Virus record (IMG/VR): IMGVR_UViG_3300020274_000010
Span: 1 to 41,216 of that record
Strand: one strand, 5' to 3'
Length of the DNA stretch: 41,216 bases
Source of the DNA: a virus
A program made the translations under genes and the position numbers. Below, piece by piece: positions 23,348-30,018 of this stretch (position 1 is its first letter; each line of letters begins with the position of its first letter). The notes below the pieces were generated by a model that was not told the DNA's origin, did no database searches, and saw only the letters and a list, made by a program, of their open reading frames with translations.

Positions 23348-24378
23348 TATAGTTCAGACGCTTCGACGTATAAAGATCTCATTACAGATTTGATATTAGT
23401 CTTATTGACTTTGAGTTCTATCTCATCTATGTATGATTCAAGTAACGTCATAGTGTCTTCCGTTTCAAGGGTAGTATCCGAACATTCCAGTTCAGCACTA
23501 AGGTCTTCGACAATCTTAAGATCGCCTAAACCAATACTTTGGAGTTGTTTTACTGCGTAGTCAAACTTTTGATAATCGCCTTTTTCTTCAACGATTAGTT
23601 TGACGAATCCTCCTTGAATTTCGTCTGCATTCGGTATGCTAACTCCATTATTATAATACAACTTATGAAAAGTGTCAAAGGGATTTCGGTAAAAAGTAAC
23701 TTTGAGAGTTTCTGTGTCAAAGACATGGAATCCTCTTTTTGTTCCGTAGTCATTCCAATAAAGTTGATAAGGATTACCTAGGTAACTAACATTACCTTTG
23801 GTAGATTTTTGATGATAGTGTCCACTGAACACTCTTTTAAATTTATCAAAGATACTAGAATCCATGCCACTCTCCATGACATGACCTGGGTGTGCTTCAA
23901 ATCCATTAAGTTCTAAGTGTCCCATACACACTTTTGCTTTACTAGTTGCTACCTGAGTAAAGATCTCATCACGATTATCATCACATATCCAAGGCAACAT
24001 TAGAATGTCACAACCATCATAAGTTAGAGTGGTAGGTTTATCAATGATCTTAAAATCATAATCACTTAAGACTTGATCAGGAGCATTGACCCTCAGAGTA
24101 TTTTTGTAATAGATATCATGATTACCAATAAGCATGGTCATTCGACACCCTAGTTGATCTAGGGGATCAAACCACATCTCCTTTGCTTCATCGAGAGACA
24201 TGAAGTTAATAGATCTACGCTTATCAAACGTATCTCCAAGATTAATGATTTCCTTAATACCTGATGCCTTAAGAAAAGGAATCACCACCTTACCATAAAA
24301 CTTTTTATAGTGATTGATAAAGTGTTGATTGTCTCCTCTGACACCAAAATGTTGATCAGTTATCAGGAGTATTTTCAT
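23347..24378 (-). CDS. 47: gp47-like recombination endonuclease subunit (343 aa)
   Basis: SbcD/Mre11-type metallophosphoesterase. All metal-site motifs are visible: DQH at 8-10, GDTFDKRR at 48-55, GNHD at 85-88, CMGHLELNG and FSGHYHQKS. Length equals T4 gp47 (339 aa). The start lies 23 bases inside the preceding small gene. It works with gp46 in end resection and, in T4, host DNA turnover. Confidence 0.95.
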   Translation of the reverse strand: MKILLITDQHFGVRGDNQHFINHYKKFYGKVVIPFLKASGIKEIINLGDTFDKRRSINFMSLDEAKEMWFDPLDQLGCRMTMLIGNHDIYYKNTLRVNAPDQVLSDYDFKIIDKPTTLTYDGCDILMLPWICDDNRDEIFTQVATSKAKVCMGHLELNGFEAHPGHVMESGMDSSIFDKFKRVFSGHYHQKSTKGNVSYLGNPYQLYWNDYGTKRGFHVFDTETLKVTFYRNPFDTFHKLYYNNGVSIPNADEIQGGFVKLIVEEKGDYQKFDYAVKQLQSIGLGDLKIVEDLSAELECSDTTLETEDTMTLLESYIDEIELKVNKTNIKSVMRSLYVEASEL

Positions 24379-24529
24379 AGGTAAGCATGATACGGTGTTT
24401 CAACGAACCATTAGTATCGATGATTTGTTGATAATGAAACTCTGCATTGAGTTCCTCTTCTGCAATCTTTTTGATTTGTTCTACAGGTTTGCCAGTTTTA
24501 CCTGACCAATAACGAGTAATAAAGGACAT
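24356..24529 (-). CDS. Small hypothetical protein between gp55 and gp47 (57 aa)
   Basis: ATG at 24527-24529 overlaps the gp55 stop as TGATG and the frame runs 23 bases into gp47. The product is soluble: MSFITRYWSGKTGKPVEQ, then a helix KKIAEEELNAEFHYQQII and a short beta end. The tiling supports a translated gene. No family recognised. Given the position, it might modify gp55, but nothing in the sequence shows that. Confidence 0.62.
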   Translation of the reverse strand: MSFITRYWSGKTGKPVEQIKKIAEEELNAEFHYQQIIDTNGSLKHRIMLTYENTPDN

Positions 24530-25002
24530 CATTGCCGACGAGTTTTAACTTGGATATTCGATTTGATACTATTATAGTCTGTTGTTGCCGATCCGTCAAC
24601 CGAAAAGACATCTGAATATCCATACTTGTCAATAATCTTGTCTTTGATATCCATTTGACGTTTCTCTTTTGCGATACGTCTCAAGAAAGCATAGTAAACA
24701 ATTTGTGTAAAATATGCGAAAGGGTTCTTAGATTTCTCTGGATTAAAATTATCGATGTACTGAATACAGTTTTCAATGCCATCACAAATCATGTCATCCT
24801 TATACATGTAGTTAATAAAGTTGGGACGGAATGACAAGTGATTAGCAATCTTCAGAAAGCAACCGCCAATATAATCGTTGACACGAGGTTTCTCTAGTCC
24901 CTTCTCTTCAGCAACTTGCACTCGACGTTTGTATTCGATGATTGCTGCTAGGAACTTTTGGTTATCAACGTAGTGTTGTTTCTTTTTGGCGACTCGCTTC
25001 AT
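24529..25002 (-). CDS. 55: gp55-like late transcription sigma factor (157 aa)
   Basis: Phage sigma that directs host RNA polymerase to TATAAATA-type late promoters. Conserved features: basic N-terminus (KRVAKKKQHYV), then YIGGCFLKIANHLS, FINYMYKDDMICDGIENC and the sigma region 2-like FNPEKSKNPFAYFTQIVYYAFLRRI. Length is slightly below T4 gp55 (185 aa). Late boxes matching its expected target are seen before gp18, gp19, gp20, gp22 and others. It has its own host-type promoter. Confidence 0.93.
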   Translation of the reverse strand: MKRVAKKKQHYVDNQKFLAAIIEYKRRVQVAEEKGLEKPRVNDYIGGCFLKIANHLSFRPNFINYMYKDDMICDGIENCIQYIDNFNPEKSKNPFAYFTQIVYYAFLRRIAKEKRQMDIKDKIIDKYGYSDVFSVDGSATTDYNSIKSNIQVKTRRQ

Positions 25003-25023
25003 ATGTGTTTAAGTGCTGTTGAT

Positions 25024-25051
25024 ATTATAGCACACTTGACAAGATTGTCAA
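25024..25051 (-). promoter_or_regulatory. Host-type promoter of gp55 with dyad over the -35 box
   Basis: TTGACA (25046-25051), 16 bases, TATAAT (25024-25029) with extended TGC. The -35 box is one arm of the perfect inverted repeat TTGACA-ATCT-TGTCAA (25036-25051). Predicted leader about 15 bases, no Shine-Dalgarno. Confidence 0.82.
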
Positions 25052-25078
25052 ATGCATGTACAATAACACTGTAAGGGT

Positions 25079-25522
25079 TCAAGGGTTGTTCTTAGCTTTA
25101 AAGATCTTCTCAAAGAGTTTCCTATAGTCTTCAGTGTTACCAATATATCCGATTGATTTATCTGCCTTAATATGGTATCCTGCTTGCGGACCTGAGGGGT
25201 TGTAACCGTTTTCAGTCATGAGATAAGATTCATACAATAGTTGAACTTCTCTACTCATGGTTGCAATACATACCACATCTTTTTCTCTCACCACAAAAAA
25301 CTCCTCATCAGAGAGTTGCTGCCACTTCACAAAACCTACCCCACGCATGACTTTGTTTTCATTCATGGGTTTGTTTATTACTTGAACCATTACTGGATCT
25401 TGTAAAAATGTTAGTGACTCATTCTCGTCGGACGTGATGATTGCCTTGGCGAGCACTTCTTCTCCATTAGTAAGTTTGAAAATGCCAAAAAAATCTTCGT
25501 CGTGTTTGATGTGATTAATCAT
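25079..25522 (-). CDS. Conserved cyanophage protein, possible Sm-like domain (147 aa)
   Basis: It shares block order with the gene at 8088-8504: FKLTNGEEVLAKAI, LQDPVMVQV, KWQQLSDEEFFVVREKDVVCIA and a REVQLLYESYL helix against PEVEEKYNKI. The N-terminal 100 residues look like five short beta strands, the C-terminal part like an extra tail with GYHIKADKSIGYIGN. ATGA links it to uvsW. I read the pair as diverged paralogues of an Sm-like fold, possibly RNA-binding; this is inference. Confidence 0.72.
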   Translation of the reverse strand: MINHIKHDEDFFGIFKLTNGEEVLAKAIITSDENESLTFLQDPVMVQVINKPMNENKVMRGVGFVKWQQLSDEEFFVVREKDVVCIATMSREVQLLYESYLMTENGYNPSGPQAGYHIKADKSIGYIGNTEDYRKLFEKIFKAKNNP

Positions 25523-26982
25523 TTTAATTTTACGTTTATGATCTCATAATGAAATTTTTCTTGACTGTATACTTTAACTCTTTCTAATAAATGATTCAAA
25601 GTATAGTTATTTCCACGGTCTGTAGAAATGTCATCCGCAATGTCATATAAAGTCGCTTGTGATTTGTTTTCTCCCTTTCTTAATACACGCCCAATGGACT
25701 GTAAGTTTCTAATTCTTGATTTAGAAGGAGAAGCAAAAATTACATTATGCAAGTTTTTGATGTTAATCCCTGTAGAGAACGTTCCGTAAGAGGCAATGAT
25801 GATAGCATCGTCAGATACTTCAGTAAGTTGTCGAATCTCTTCTCGATCATCAACGTCTACACCGCCATGTACGAAATATACTGGACGTCCTGTGAAACTA
25901 TTTATCATGTTGTAAAGAGGTTCTCCGTGACGCTCTACATAGTTGAAGAGGATAAGTGTATTACCTTCTAGATCATTTGCGAGATTGCGAATAAATTTGT
26001 TTCGCCCCTCATGCTCTACGAGGTAAGTCATTTCATCCTGATACCCCTCAAATAGTTTTTCTTGATGTTTTAAGAGTATAATCTTAACCTTAAGTTTTGC
26101 AATATAACCTTGTTTCATTAACTCGTTTGTTCTTGTTACTTGAGTACATCTTCCGAACAACCCTTCCAGAACTAATTGATTTACATTTGTACCATCTAGT
26201 GTTCCTGTAAATCCATATCTATACTTACAGTTATGCAACTTAGACATCAAAGAGGTAAGAGATTTAGCTTTGAATTGGTGCGCCTCGTCACCGATCACGA
26301 CATCAAACTTGCTAAACCATTGACTCGGTTCCTTATAAATCGATTGCCAAGTGGTGATTATTACATCAGCATCCGTATATTTATCTTGCCCCGAATATAC
26401 CTTGTGGCAATAGTCAGACGCCCTCCATCCATAGGATTCAAAATCTTTGTACATTTGCTCCACAAGAGACGTCGTGGGAACTACAATAAGAACTCTTCTA
26501 TCTAAACCATTATGATACCTAACCAATGAATAGATCATCAAGGATTTCCCACTGGCAGTTGGCGACAATAGGAGTCGTCTGTTGTATCTCAGGCATTCGT
26601 ATATTGCTTGGTATTGGTAATCACGCACCTTCACAGGAAGACGTAAGGATTTCACATATCCTGCAACTGCCTCAGGAGTCACAAACTTATTTACATCTTC
26701 GGGGTGACCAAAATTTTCATCGGTCTCCGTCTCATACTCGTATCCCTTCTTCTTTGCGTAGTCAACCAAATAATCATAGAGACCACAAAAGATCTCCCCT
26801 GTAGCAGGAGAGAATAATCTTATCTTTCCATCCCATCCTCTCCACCTTTTTTGTTTCTGCATGAACTTTGCAGACTCAACCTCAAAGGTAAAGAAATCTG
26901 ATAACTCGTAATTGATATGAGGTTCTGCTTGAACCTTAAGATACACCTCGTTCTTCTTCTTAATCTTAAGGTCCATACTCAT
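25519..26982 (-). CDS. uvsW: UvsW-like helicase (487 aa)
   Basis: SF2 helicase that unwinds branched DNA and R-loops and ends origin-dependent replication in T4. The N-terminal domain (1-110) has the UvsW RWRGWDGKIRLF block; Walker A SPTASGKS at 140-147, DEAH at 232-235, motif III FTGTLDG, and motif VI SIGRVLRKG are present. Length fits T4 UvsW (502 aa). The start may be ATG 26982 or 26976. It lies downstream of UvsY. Confidence 0.94.
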   Translation of the reverse strand: MSMDLKIKKKNEVYLKVQAEPHINYELSDFFTFEVESAKFMQKQKRWRGWDGKIRLFSPATGEIFCGLYDYLVDYAKKKGYEYETETDENFGHPEDVNKFVTPEAVAGYVKSLRLPVKVRDYQYQAIYECLRYNRRLLLSPTASGKSLMIYSLVRYHNGLDRRVLIVVPTTSLVEQMYKDFESYGWRASDYCHKVYSGQDKYTDADVIITTWQSIYKEPSQWFSKFDVVIGDEAHQFKAKSLTSLMSKLHNCKYRYGFTGTLDGTNVNQLVLEGLFGRCTQVTRTNELMKQGYIAKLKVKIILLKHQEKLFEGYQDEMTYLVEHEGRNKFIRNLANDLEGNTLILFNYVERHGEPLYNMINSFTGRPVYFVHGGVDVDDREEIRQLTEVSDDAIIIASYGTFSTGINIKNLHNVIFASPSKSRIRNLQSIGRVLRKGENKSQATLYDIADDISTDRGNNYTLNHLLERVKVYSQEKFHYEIINVKLK

Positions 26983-27015
26983 AGTGCAATCGTCACTACA
27001 CTATGTATCAGGAAA

Positions 27016-27444
27016 TCAAGACCCTTCTTTCCACTTAGTCCATTCGATAGCGTTTTTGATTTGGAAGTTTCTGGTATTGATTTGTTTCAGAACATTCTCT
27101 AAGAAATATAATACTTGCTCAATATAATCAATCTTATAACGTAACTTACGGATCTCTTCATCAGCATCGATGAACATCCAAATTTCTTCTTTAGTAGTAA
27201 GTTTTAAATCAAATGGCATCTCTTTGTAGATTTGAGATGGTGCTTTACCTTTATAGTAAATCCATTTGTCTTTCTTAAGTGCATTTAACTCACCCTCTTT
27301 CTCTTTCTTCATAAGAGAGTAAGTATTGTAAAATTCCAGATACCTTTGATGTAACTGAGGAATCTTAATTGACTCCTCACAATACAAATCACTATCAATC
27401 ACACAGTCCTGTTTCCAGAGTTCCTGTAGTTTATCTAAGTTCAT
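27016..27444 (-). CDS. uvsY: UvsY-like recombination mediator (142 aa)
   Basis: Loads UvsX onto gp32-covered single strands. Typical features: LDKLQELWKQDCVIDSDL near the start, IPQLHQRYLEFYNTY, WIYYKGKAP with basic residues, and a C-terminal VLKQINTRNFQIKNAIEW. Length matches T4 UvsY (137 aa). It overlaps the upstream gene by 14 bases and precedes uvsW, as in T4. Confidence 0.92.
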   Translation of the reverse strand: MNLDKLQELWKQDCVIDSDLYCEESIKIPQLHQRYLEFYNTYSLMKKEKEGELNALKKDKWIYYKGKAPSQIYKEMPFDLKLTTKEEIWMFIDADEEIRKLRYKIDYIEQVLYFLENVLKQINTRNFQIKNAIEWTKWKEGS

Positions 27445-27625
27445 TTAAGTAATCTTTTTCATTTTGATAGATGTGTTCTTGTCCTTGCCAGATTTTATAT
27501 CCTTGGACAAGTTCGGGTACTAACCATTCATGTACTGGTAAGCAGTACTTCCAGTTTACAGGTTGAATACAATTCAACACGACCACTTCATAGAATGCTA
27601 CCAAGTGAATCCAGAACGTTAGCAT
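27431..27625 (-). CDS. Small Trp-rich protein upstream of uvsY (64 aa)
   Basis: ATG at 27623-27625 overlaps the previous stop as TAATG; the frame extends further up but only through the other gene. The N-terminus is hydrophobic (MLTFWIHLVAFYEVVVLN) and could be a membrane anchor; the rest has many Trp/Tyr/Gln residues. It overlaps uvsY by 14 bases. No family recognised. Confidence 0.6.
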   Translation of the reverse strand: MLTFWIHLVAFYEVVVLNCIQPVNWKYCLPVHEWLVPELVQGYKIWQGQEHIYQNEKDYLNELR

Positions 27626-27870
27626 TAGACACCTTGCTCTTTGTTCTGTTCCAACCACTCTTTCATTGTTGTCTGATATCCAGACTCACGAGAGGGAGGT
27701 TCCTTGATCCCCTTGATCTTCTTGTAGTCTTGATGCATCGCTCCCAGTAACCAACTTTGAGAAAGACTTGTCGGTCCTTCTTTCAACAATCGGATTTGTG
27801 ATTTGGAGAGACCACTTTTCATCTCCAAATACTCCTGTCTCCACGATGTGTGGGGTGATTTGTCTGTCAT
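27625..27870 (-). CDS. Small hypothetical protein (81 aa)
   Basis: ATG at 27868-27870 follows GGGAGG by 3-4 bases, a strong Shine-Dalgarno. The product is charged and helical: TSWRQEYLEMKSGLSKSQIRLL near the N-terminus and TTMKEWLEQNKE at the end. It shares 185 bases in another frame with the gene at 27686-28087. The ribosome site and conserved-looking ends make this frame the more certain of the two. I recall similar proteins beside UvsY in other cyanophages. Confidence 0.65.
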   Translation of the reverse strand: MTDKSPHTSWRQEYLEMKSGLSKSQIRLLKEGPTSLSQSWLLGAMHQDYKKIKGIKEPPSRESGYQTTMKEWLEQNKEQGV

Positions 27871-28087
27871 TTTCCTCCCATAGGGAATGTATCTGGTCTA
27901 CTTGACGATCAACGTCGTCCATGACCATCAGTATTTTACCATCAATCCATAATTTATGCAACCATTCAATACATATTTCTGCAATTAATGATAGCGGTGG
28001 TTTCTGTTTTGCTGCCCACCTTTTAGATTTAGTATACCAATTATCTTCACCACCCCAGGTATGTTCAAACTTGTGTTCAAACTTCAT
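27686..28087 (-). CDS. Hypothetical protein with C-terminus overlapping another frame (133 aa)
   Basis: ATG at 28087 is joined by ATGA to the tail gene stop. Residues 1-73 look like a normal protein (basic KSKRWAAKQKPP, then helix LIAEICIEWLHKLWIDG and VDRQVDQIHSLWEEN). From about residue 73 the frame runs across the next gene to 27686 and its composition becomes less protein-like. Either the long overlap is real, or a base was lost and the true gene ended near 27870. Unknown function. Confidence 0.5.
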   Translation of the reverse strand: MKFEHKFEHTWGGEDNWYTKSKRWAAKQKPPLSLIAEICIEWLHKLWIDGKILMVMDDVDRQVDQIHSLWEENDRQITPHIVETGVFGDEKWSLQITNPIVERRTDKSFSKLVTGSDASRLQEDQGDQGTSLS

Positions 28088-28638
28088 CGTCTTGTCTGTG
28101 TGTTAACATTTCTGATTTCATAAATCAGATACTTGAAAGTAACACTCGCAGTTAAGTAATCTGTATCTGTATTAGTAACGTTAAAGTCCAGTGTACTCAA
28201 TGATACTGGAAACATATCTCTAAAAACAACGTCAAAGTTTGCTCCGTTGTTATTGTTTAATACTTGTAGTGTACCATCAGATGTTTTTGCAGAATTCTCA
28301 TTGATACCTATTTCACTGTTATTACGCATCCATTCAGTTCTTTCATTGGCATTATCAGGAGTACCTAGTGCACGAACCCAGTTATGGATTTCCATGTAGT
28401 TCCTTAGATCTTCATCTACAACAAAGTCTAGAGTCAGTTCACTGTAGTTCATGTTTCCTTCGATAGGAATAGGCACAAAACCTCTGGTAGGAATGTTGAC
28501 CTCTCCAAGTCTTATCTCAGGGATATTTGCTTTTTGACACAAGAACGAAACCTTCCGTGCTTTCTCCAAGAGGAATACAAATCCTATGGGAGACAGATAG
28601 TTTTTATTCGTTAGTTGGTCTTGATACCAGTTTGCCAT
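28084..28638 (-). CDS. Tail-tube-like structural protein, position of gene 3 (184 aa)
   Basis: It has the N-terminal WYQDQLTNKNYLSP block, then KVSFLCQKANIPEIRLGEV, a LTLDFVVDEDLRNYMEIHNW core and a C-terminal VTFKYLIYEI. This resembles the gp19/gp54 tube-type beta fold but is a different protein from gp19 at 35135-35734. In cyanomyoviruses the slot between gp23 and uvsY is usually annotated gp3 (tail completion and sheath stabiliser); I infer a tube terminator or completion role but cannot settle which. Confidence 0.72.
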   Translation of the reverse strand: MANWYQDQLTNKNYLSPIGFVFLLEKARKVSFLCQKANIPEIRLGEVNIPTRGFVPIPIEGNMNYSELTLDFVVDEDLRNYMEIHNWVRALGTPDNANERTEWMRNNSEIGINENSAKTSDGTLQVLNNNNGANFDVVFRDMFPVSLSTLDFNVTNTDTDYLTASVTFKYLIYEIRNVNTQTRR

Positions 28639-28639
28639 G

Positions 28640-29230
28640 TTATGCGTTTATGTTTTCTAACCATGATGTAGCAATGTACTTATCACCAGATAGAGGAGGA
28701 TTACCTCTATGTACATGGGTAAAACCTGCAGGCCAAATCATAAACTGACCACGAGTAGGTTTAAATCTTTTAGACTGATATAAAAACTCAGTCTCTCCAC
28801 CTTCATTTACATCATTGAGATACATCATAGTTGCAAGAATCCGACGATTACACCCTAAGGATCCGTCTTCAGAATGCCAAGAGTGATATCCCTCTTGCGG
28901 TAAAGTCTTCTGTACATTTAGATATACTTGTTGATATCTATAATGTAGGAGATGTTCAAACTTATCGATATACTCTTCGAGACATCGACCAGTAACCTCA
29001 TTATATTCTCGCATCCATTGATAACCGCAGTTCTGATCCAACATAAAGTCTTCAGTAGCAAGACATGTGTCTTTGCGAGCATGTGCTTTACGTTCTCTAC
29101 CAAATAAACCTTTACGTTTAAAGGTGGAACCTACGTTATTCTGATATTCCCAGTAATCAATCAACGGTTGGGTATTATATTCAGTATCAAAAATACCTAT
29201 AAACCCATCATATCTGATGTCAGTAATCAT
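28640..29230 (-). CDS. 2OG-Fe(II) oxygenase (196 aa)
   Basis: A dioxygenase of the P4H-like type common in T4-like cyanophages. Iron ligands appear as H119 and E121 in YHSWHSEDG (an HxE variant instead of HxD) and the distal His in FTHVHRGN (H172 or H174); K184 in GDKYIATSW may bind 2-oxoglutarate. The core ATMMYLNDVNEGGETEFL is complete. Located just downstream of the small membrane gene and before the tail gene in the late region, so it may act on virion or surface proteins. Substrate unknown. Confidence 0.82.
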   Translation of the reverse strand: MITDIRYDGFIGIFDTEYNTQPLIDYWEYQNNVGSTFKRKGLFGRERKAHARKDTCLATEDFMLDQNCGYQWMREYNEVTGRCLEEYIDKFEHLLHYRYQQVYLNVQKTLPQEGYHSWHSEDGSLGCNRRILATMMYLNDVNEGGETEFLYQSKRFKPTRGQFMIWPAGFTHVHRGNPPLSGDKYIATSWLENINA

Positions 29231-29249
29231 AATGAATCATTGTGTTTAG

Positions 29250-29257
29250 TTATTTAG
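29250..29257 (-). promoter_or_regulatory. Late-type promoter before the oxygenase gene
   Basis: The minus strand reads CTAAATAA, overlapping the stop of the small membrane gene, 20 bases before the oxygenase ATG. The same box precedes gp19 and gp20. Confidence 0.5.
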
Positions 29258-29396
29258 TCTCTTTTTCTAAGAGAACATTGTGTGCTGTGCCATGCCCTTT
29301 ATAATTATCAGTGTCATAGTAACCTCCTCTAGTACCAAAGTATAGAGTGGCAGCAACAAATGGGATAGCACTAAACAGTAATGCAGTTGCTAACAT
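29250..29396 (-). CDS. Small membrane protein (48 aa)
   Basis: ATG at 29394-29396 follows the previous stop directly (TAAATG). One N-terminal membrane helix (residues 2-20, LATALLFSAIPFVAATLYF) is followed by a Gly/Tyr/His-rich polar tail (TRGGYYDTDNYKGHGTAHN). The size and helix resemble small thylakoid or phage membrane proteins, but I recognise no photosystem subunit. No Shine-Dalgarno is evident. Confidence 0.65.
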   Translation of the reverse strand: MLATALLFSAIPFVAATLYFGTRGGYYDTDNYKGHGTAHNVLLEKETK

Positions 29397-29696
29397 TTAA
29401 TCTCTCTGCCTCCAGTCATCGCTACGTTCTTGATGAAACCAATCTACAATTTCGTCTGGTCCATTGAAACCCCTTTTGTGATTACTTGAATCGGGGTCTC
29501 CAATATTCAAGTGATTAAGAAAAGAATCGTCAGGATTCGTATTCATTCTTCTTGCTGTGTTTAACATTCCTCTCGCACTTGTATTTGCCTTTGCTAATTT
29601 TTGTGCCCAGATCATGTCTTCTATAGAAACATCTTGACCTGCTGCGATTGATTTACAAATTCCTTCTAAACGAAGACGATACTGAGTAGATAACAT
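29397..29696 (-). CDS. Conserved hypothetical protein (99 aa)
   Basis: A charged helical protein: an N-terminal YRLRLEGICKSIAAGQDVS, a middle ARGMLNTARRMN, and a C-terminal PDEIVDWFHQERSDDWRQRD with several Trp. The gene starts 16 bases after the terminator that closes the candidate ncRNA, with no clear promoter or Shine-Dalgarno of its own, so it depends on read-through or an unseen promoter. Unknown function. Confidence 0.68.
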   Translation of the reverse strand: MLSTQYRLRLEGICKSIAAGQDVSIEDMIWAQKLAKANTSARGMLNTARRMNTNPDDSFLNHLNIGDPDSSNHKRGFNGPDEIVDWFHQERSDDWRQRD

Positions 29697-29711
29697 ACAA
29701 AAAATGGTATT

Positions 29712-29736
29712 AAAAAAGGACTAACTCCTTAGTCCT
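29712..29736 (-). terminator. Intrinsic terminator closing the candidate ncRNA
   Basis: Perfect 8-base-pair stem AGGACTAA/TTAGTCCT (29717-29724 and 29729-29736) with a 4-base loop, followed on the minus strand by six T. No gene ends just before it; the nearest transcript upstream is the ncRNA region. Confidence 0.85.
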
Positions 29737-29954
29737 ACTACTTATAATATTAAGAAGGGAGGGTGATTGGATTACTTCATACCAACATAACCAGGGAATC
29801 GCTAAAGCGAAATTTAATACTGGTTAACTAGACACCTCTTGGTCAGAGTTCAATCCTTTAGGGATTGCGAGCACCACCTCTGAGTCTATACATTACCCCG
29901 CCTATTTCCAACAGGGTTGTTCTGTCACACCCGTGTCAATTCCGTCGAATCAAC
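29737..29954 (-). ncRNA. Candidate structured non-coding RNA downstream of gp23
   Basis: The 322-base gap between gp23 and the next gene has no plausible protein frame. It holds, on the minus strand, a promoter, about 220 bases of structure and a terminator. Two nested hairpins are clear: TCAGAG/CTCTGA (29878-29883 with 29843-29848) enclosing CAATCC/GGATTG; and TAACCAG/CTGGTTA (29820-29826 with 29788-29794) enclosing TCGCT/AGCGA. The 5' part can form GGGT/ACCC with an overlapping ACAG/CTGT pairing, a possible pseudoknot. The 5' end carries ATTCGACGG. No tRNA fold with CCA is seen. Confidence 0.62.
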
Positions 29955-29960
29955 ATTTAT

Positions 29961-29989
29961 AATATAACATAAAAAAAGAGGGACGTCAA
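29961..29989 (-). promoter_or_regulatory. Host-type promoter of the candidate ncRNA
   Basis: TTGACG (29984-29989) lies in the loop of the gp23 terminator; 17 bases further is TATATT (29961-29966). Predicted RNA start near 29954. A late-like TATAAATG overlaps the end of the -10 region. Confidence 0.6.
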
Positions 29990-29997
29990 GTCCCTCT
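29971..29997 (-). terminator. Intrinsic terminator of gp23
   Basis: Stem AGAGGGAC/GTCCCTCT (29990-29997 with 29977-29984), five-base loop, then a T tract (seven T in all, the first pairing at the stem base). It begins 21 bases after the gp23 stop and ends the capsid transcript. Confidence 0.9.
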
Positions 29998-30018
29998 GTG
30001 TTGGTATGTAAATATGAA

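Noticed and set aside
29920-29956. Resemblance of GGAATTGACACGGG to a conserved 16S rRNA segment
   Set aside because: The match is short and the flanking sequence does not follow rRNA; no rRNA gene is present.
29700-30018. tRNA gene in the gap after gp23
   Set aside because: No cloverleaf, no TTCGA T-loop at correct distance and no CCA end on either strand; hairpins are nested differently.
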